From NCBI GenBank assembly GCA_011033025.1, contig WFMF01000153.1, positions 186,001 through 250,000 of the forward strand: a DNA stretch of 64,000 nucleotides, in the 5' to 3' direction. The stretch comes from Beroe forskalii. Taxonomy: Eukaryota; Ctenophora; Nuda; Beroida; Beroidae. How positions within the stretch are numbered: position 1 is the stretch's first letter; each line of letters opens with the position of its first letter. Shown in pieces: positions 60,001 through 63,000 of the stretch. A program made the position numbers and the translations under genes. The notes beneath the pieces were generated by a model. The model had not been told where the DNA came from, did not search any database, and saw only the letters and a program-made list of their open reading frames with translations.

Positions 60001-63000
60001 TAGTCTACGATCGATTCTACGCATTATATGTGTGCAGATAGCTCAATTGACAGATAAAGACGGGCAAAATTTTTCACGCTTCACGGTTCAAAATGAATTT
60101 TCAACTGGTTGTGCGTTATCTGTACTTTCATAGAAATATCCCCCACCTGACGCAATGTTGGAAATCCTCGCAGCTGCGTCGTGGGGTGGTGGCACAGTCC
60201 TCGCCCGGGGGCGAGTAAAGCAGTACGTCACTCAGACTCCGACCGTTGAAACCTCCCACTACCAGCAGTGTGCCGTGGTACACCGCCACGGCGTGACCGT
60301 ACCTGATGGATACGAGTACGGTGAAAATTCCTGTTTAGTTATCCCTTAAACACAACCCCAGATTTGTGTATGAGTTGGTATTTCACCTTCTTTAAAGAAG
60401 TATCTCACAAACTCCCCAAACTTGGCATTACAGCGTGCATTTTGCGCTTTCTTTGGCGAATAAAGATTCAATATGAGACCCTCTTGTAAATTGACAATTA
60501 TTGAGATGGGTCTCAACAGTTTAATTTTAAGATCTGTACACCTGTACCTTGGGGTCGCTAACTGGTCTTGCTTCGCAGACGGCAGAGCAGTCCACTCCAT
60601 GCAACCCATGTCAAACACAAACATCTCCCCACTGAAACACTTCCCGTGCTCTTCGTCATCCTGGAGACTCCCCCCGAACACGACCATGTAGCGGCCCAAA
60701 GACGCCGCCTTGTGGAACACCACACCCGGCATCACCCGGGTTGTCTTCACCAGAGACCAGACGTTCTGTGCGATGTTATACACCCACACCTGAGAATTAA
60801 TAGCAATTGAAAGACGTGATGAATAATTTTGCCAAAATGTCAACACAATAAAGAGTTGCAAATGTGTTTAATACGATGTGTGCGATGTCAAGTATAAAGT
60901 TGATTTTCTGATTTTAATAATACCGGGTGGCCCAAAAAACATGTAACATTTTTAAACTTTGATAACTTTTTCTGTTTAAGGAGTTTCTCCATGAAATTTT
61001 GAGATGTCATAGGTATGGGTTGTAAGTTTTTGCACCAAAAATTTGAAGTGTCTAGCTCAAAAAATGCCCGAGTTATAAAATAAAAACCGCTAAAACCAGT
61101 TTTTCGGTCACATTTCTGCTTAGACTCGGGATAAAAATGAATTTCATCTCCAGTTCCACGATGCTCTGGAAATGCCTGAATAAGCGAAATTTTAATTAAA
61201 ATACACGAAACAATGCAAAATAAACACAATCTGTGAACCATTGGTTAACAAACATCATGTTTATCTCTACATCATGGAATGTGACCTGCATATGGTCACT
61301 TTTTTGTGTTGCAAAATTGCACATATCTCCTAAGTTTTTTGAGCAAACTGAATGAAATTTTCAGAATATGTCAGGCAAACGTTGCACAACATTAGTCCAA
61401 ATTTTGGTAAATTTTGGAGCTTTAGAATTTGAAAAAAACAGTTTTTTGTGTCTCAAAAATCGGAAAACCCCAGTTTTACGTTCATAACTCGGACATTTTT
61501 TGAGATAGAAATTTCAAATTTTTTGTCCAAAAACTTACAACCCATTTCTTTTACATCCCAGAATTTCAGTAAGAAACCCCCAACACAGAAAAAGTTATAA
61601 AGTTTTTAAAATGTTACATGTTTTTTGGGCCACCCGGTATTTTTAGAAGCCCATTGCGGTTTCGGGGTTTTCAATCATCACATGACGTGAGGTTGAAATT
61701 ATTATTATTTTTCATTCCAATAAACATAATGACGAGGTTTTACACCCACACCTCACTACTCTTCTCCTTCTGAATGCGAGGCAGAGGTACAATACCCCCG
61801 AAGACAACGAGACTGCGTGAGGCGGAGTCGAGGACGGTGGTGTGTCCGTATCTCCGGAGGTGGTTGGAGTGGGGGATGATGGGCGTGGTCAGTTCCCAGG
61901 GCGTGGCAGTGTGGTTCTCAAGGAGGTAGAGGGTGTACAGGCGGTCGGAGTAGTTCTCAGTGTCAACGCCAGTAAGTCCTGTGGGGGAGTGAGATGAGAA
62001 ATGTAAGGGGAACTCTAAAACTGCATAGGCCATAGAGTGATGTTCTTCTTGTCAACTATAAACAAGGATATGTATCAAAGTGGAATATAGGCACCCAAGA
62101 GATTAGCCCGAAGCAAGGGTCGAGTCTAATCTCTCAGCCAATATATATAATCGATAACGCAAGTGTCTCTGTCGAAAGCACACAATTTTGCGCGTCTTTA
62201 ACGAGCCCTCCGTCAATTGAGCGATCTACACACACAAATGGGTTACCTCCGAAAAGTAGCACCCTGTTAGGTGGAGCTAGTGTGAGGGTGTGTCCTGCTA
62301 CTGCTTCCACCAGAGAAGGGTATTGAGTCCAGCAGGAGGAGGTAGTGTTGAAGAGCCAACATTCGTCACTTAGAGCTCCACCAGCCTGTGGGTTTCAAGA
62401 GGGGTTTAGGAACTTATCGAGTATAACACTCATAGCTCCACCGGCCTAGTGGTTTAGGAACTTGGGAATACTTTCTGATTCTCTGATTTTGGAGGTCAGA
62501 AGGGGGGGGGGGGAAGTAGTATGTGGCTGAAGTCTGTATCACTGTCAATCAAGACTCAAGGTTTTTGAATTTACCTTTTTTAAACCTGTTAGCTTATAAG
62601 CTTTCGAAACTCAAGCAAAAAAGACTCATATATTACATTTACATTAACATGCTAAACACATGAAAGTACCTGCACCATTCCGCCGCAATACAGAATACTG
62701 TCCTGGTAGACCACTGAGCTGTGCTTGTACCTCCCTGATAAAAGATAGAGTTTAGCATTGGAAGTGGATTTAACAGGAAATATGTGCACACATGGATCAA
62801 TCGATGAAGGGTAAAAACGCATTTAAAGTGCCCGCAATTTACTTTTCATCGAATTTCTATCAAAAGTACAGTATTTTTACACGTTTTTATCGATCAATCC
62901 ATGTGTTCACATTTGGGTAAACTCGTCGAGTAACCAGCGGAGAATTTCCAAACAGCATTGACTATTCCATTTCACTTAAAGCACTTATTAATGCCATTTC

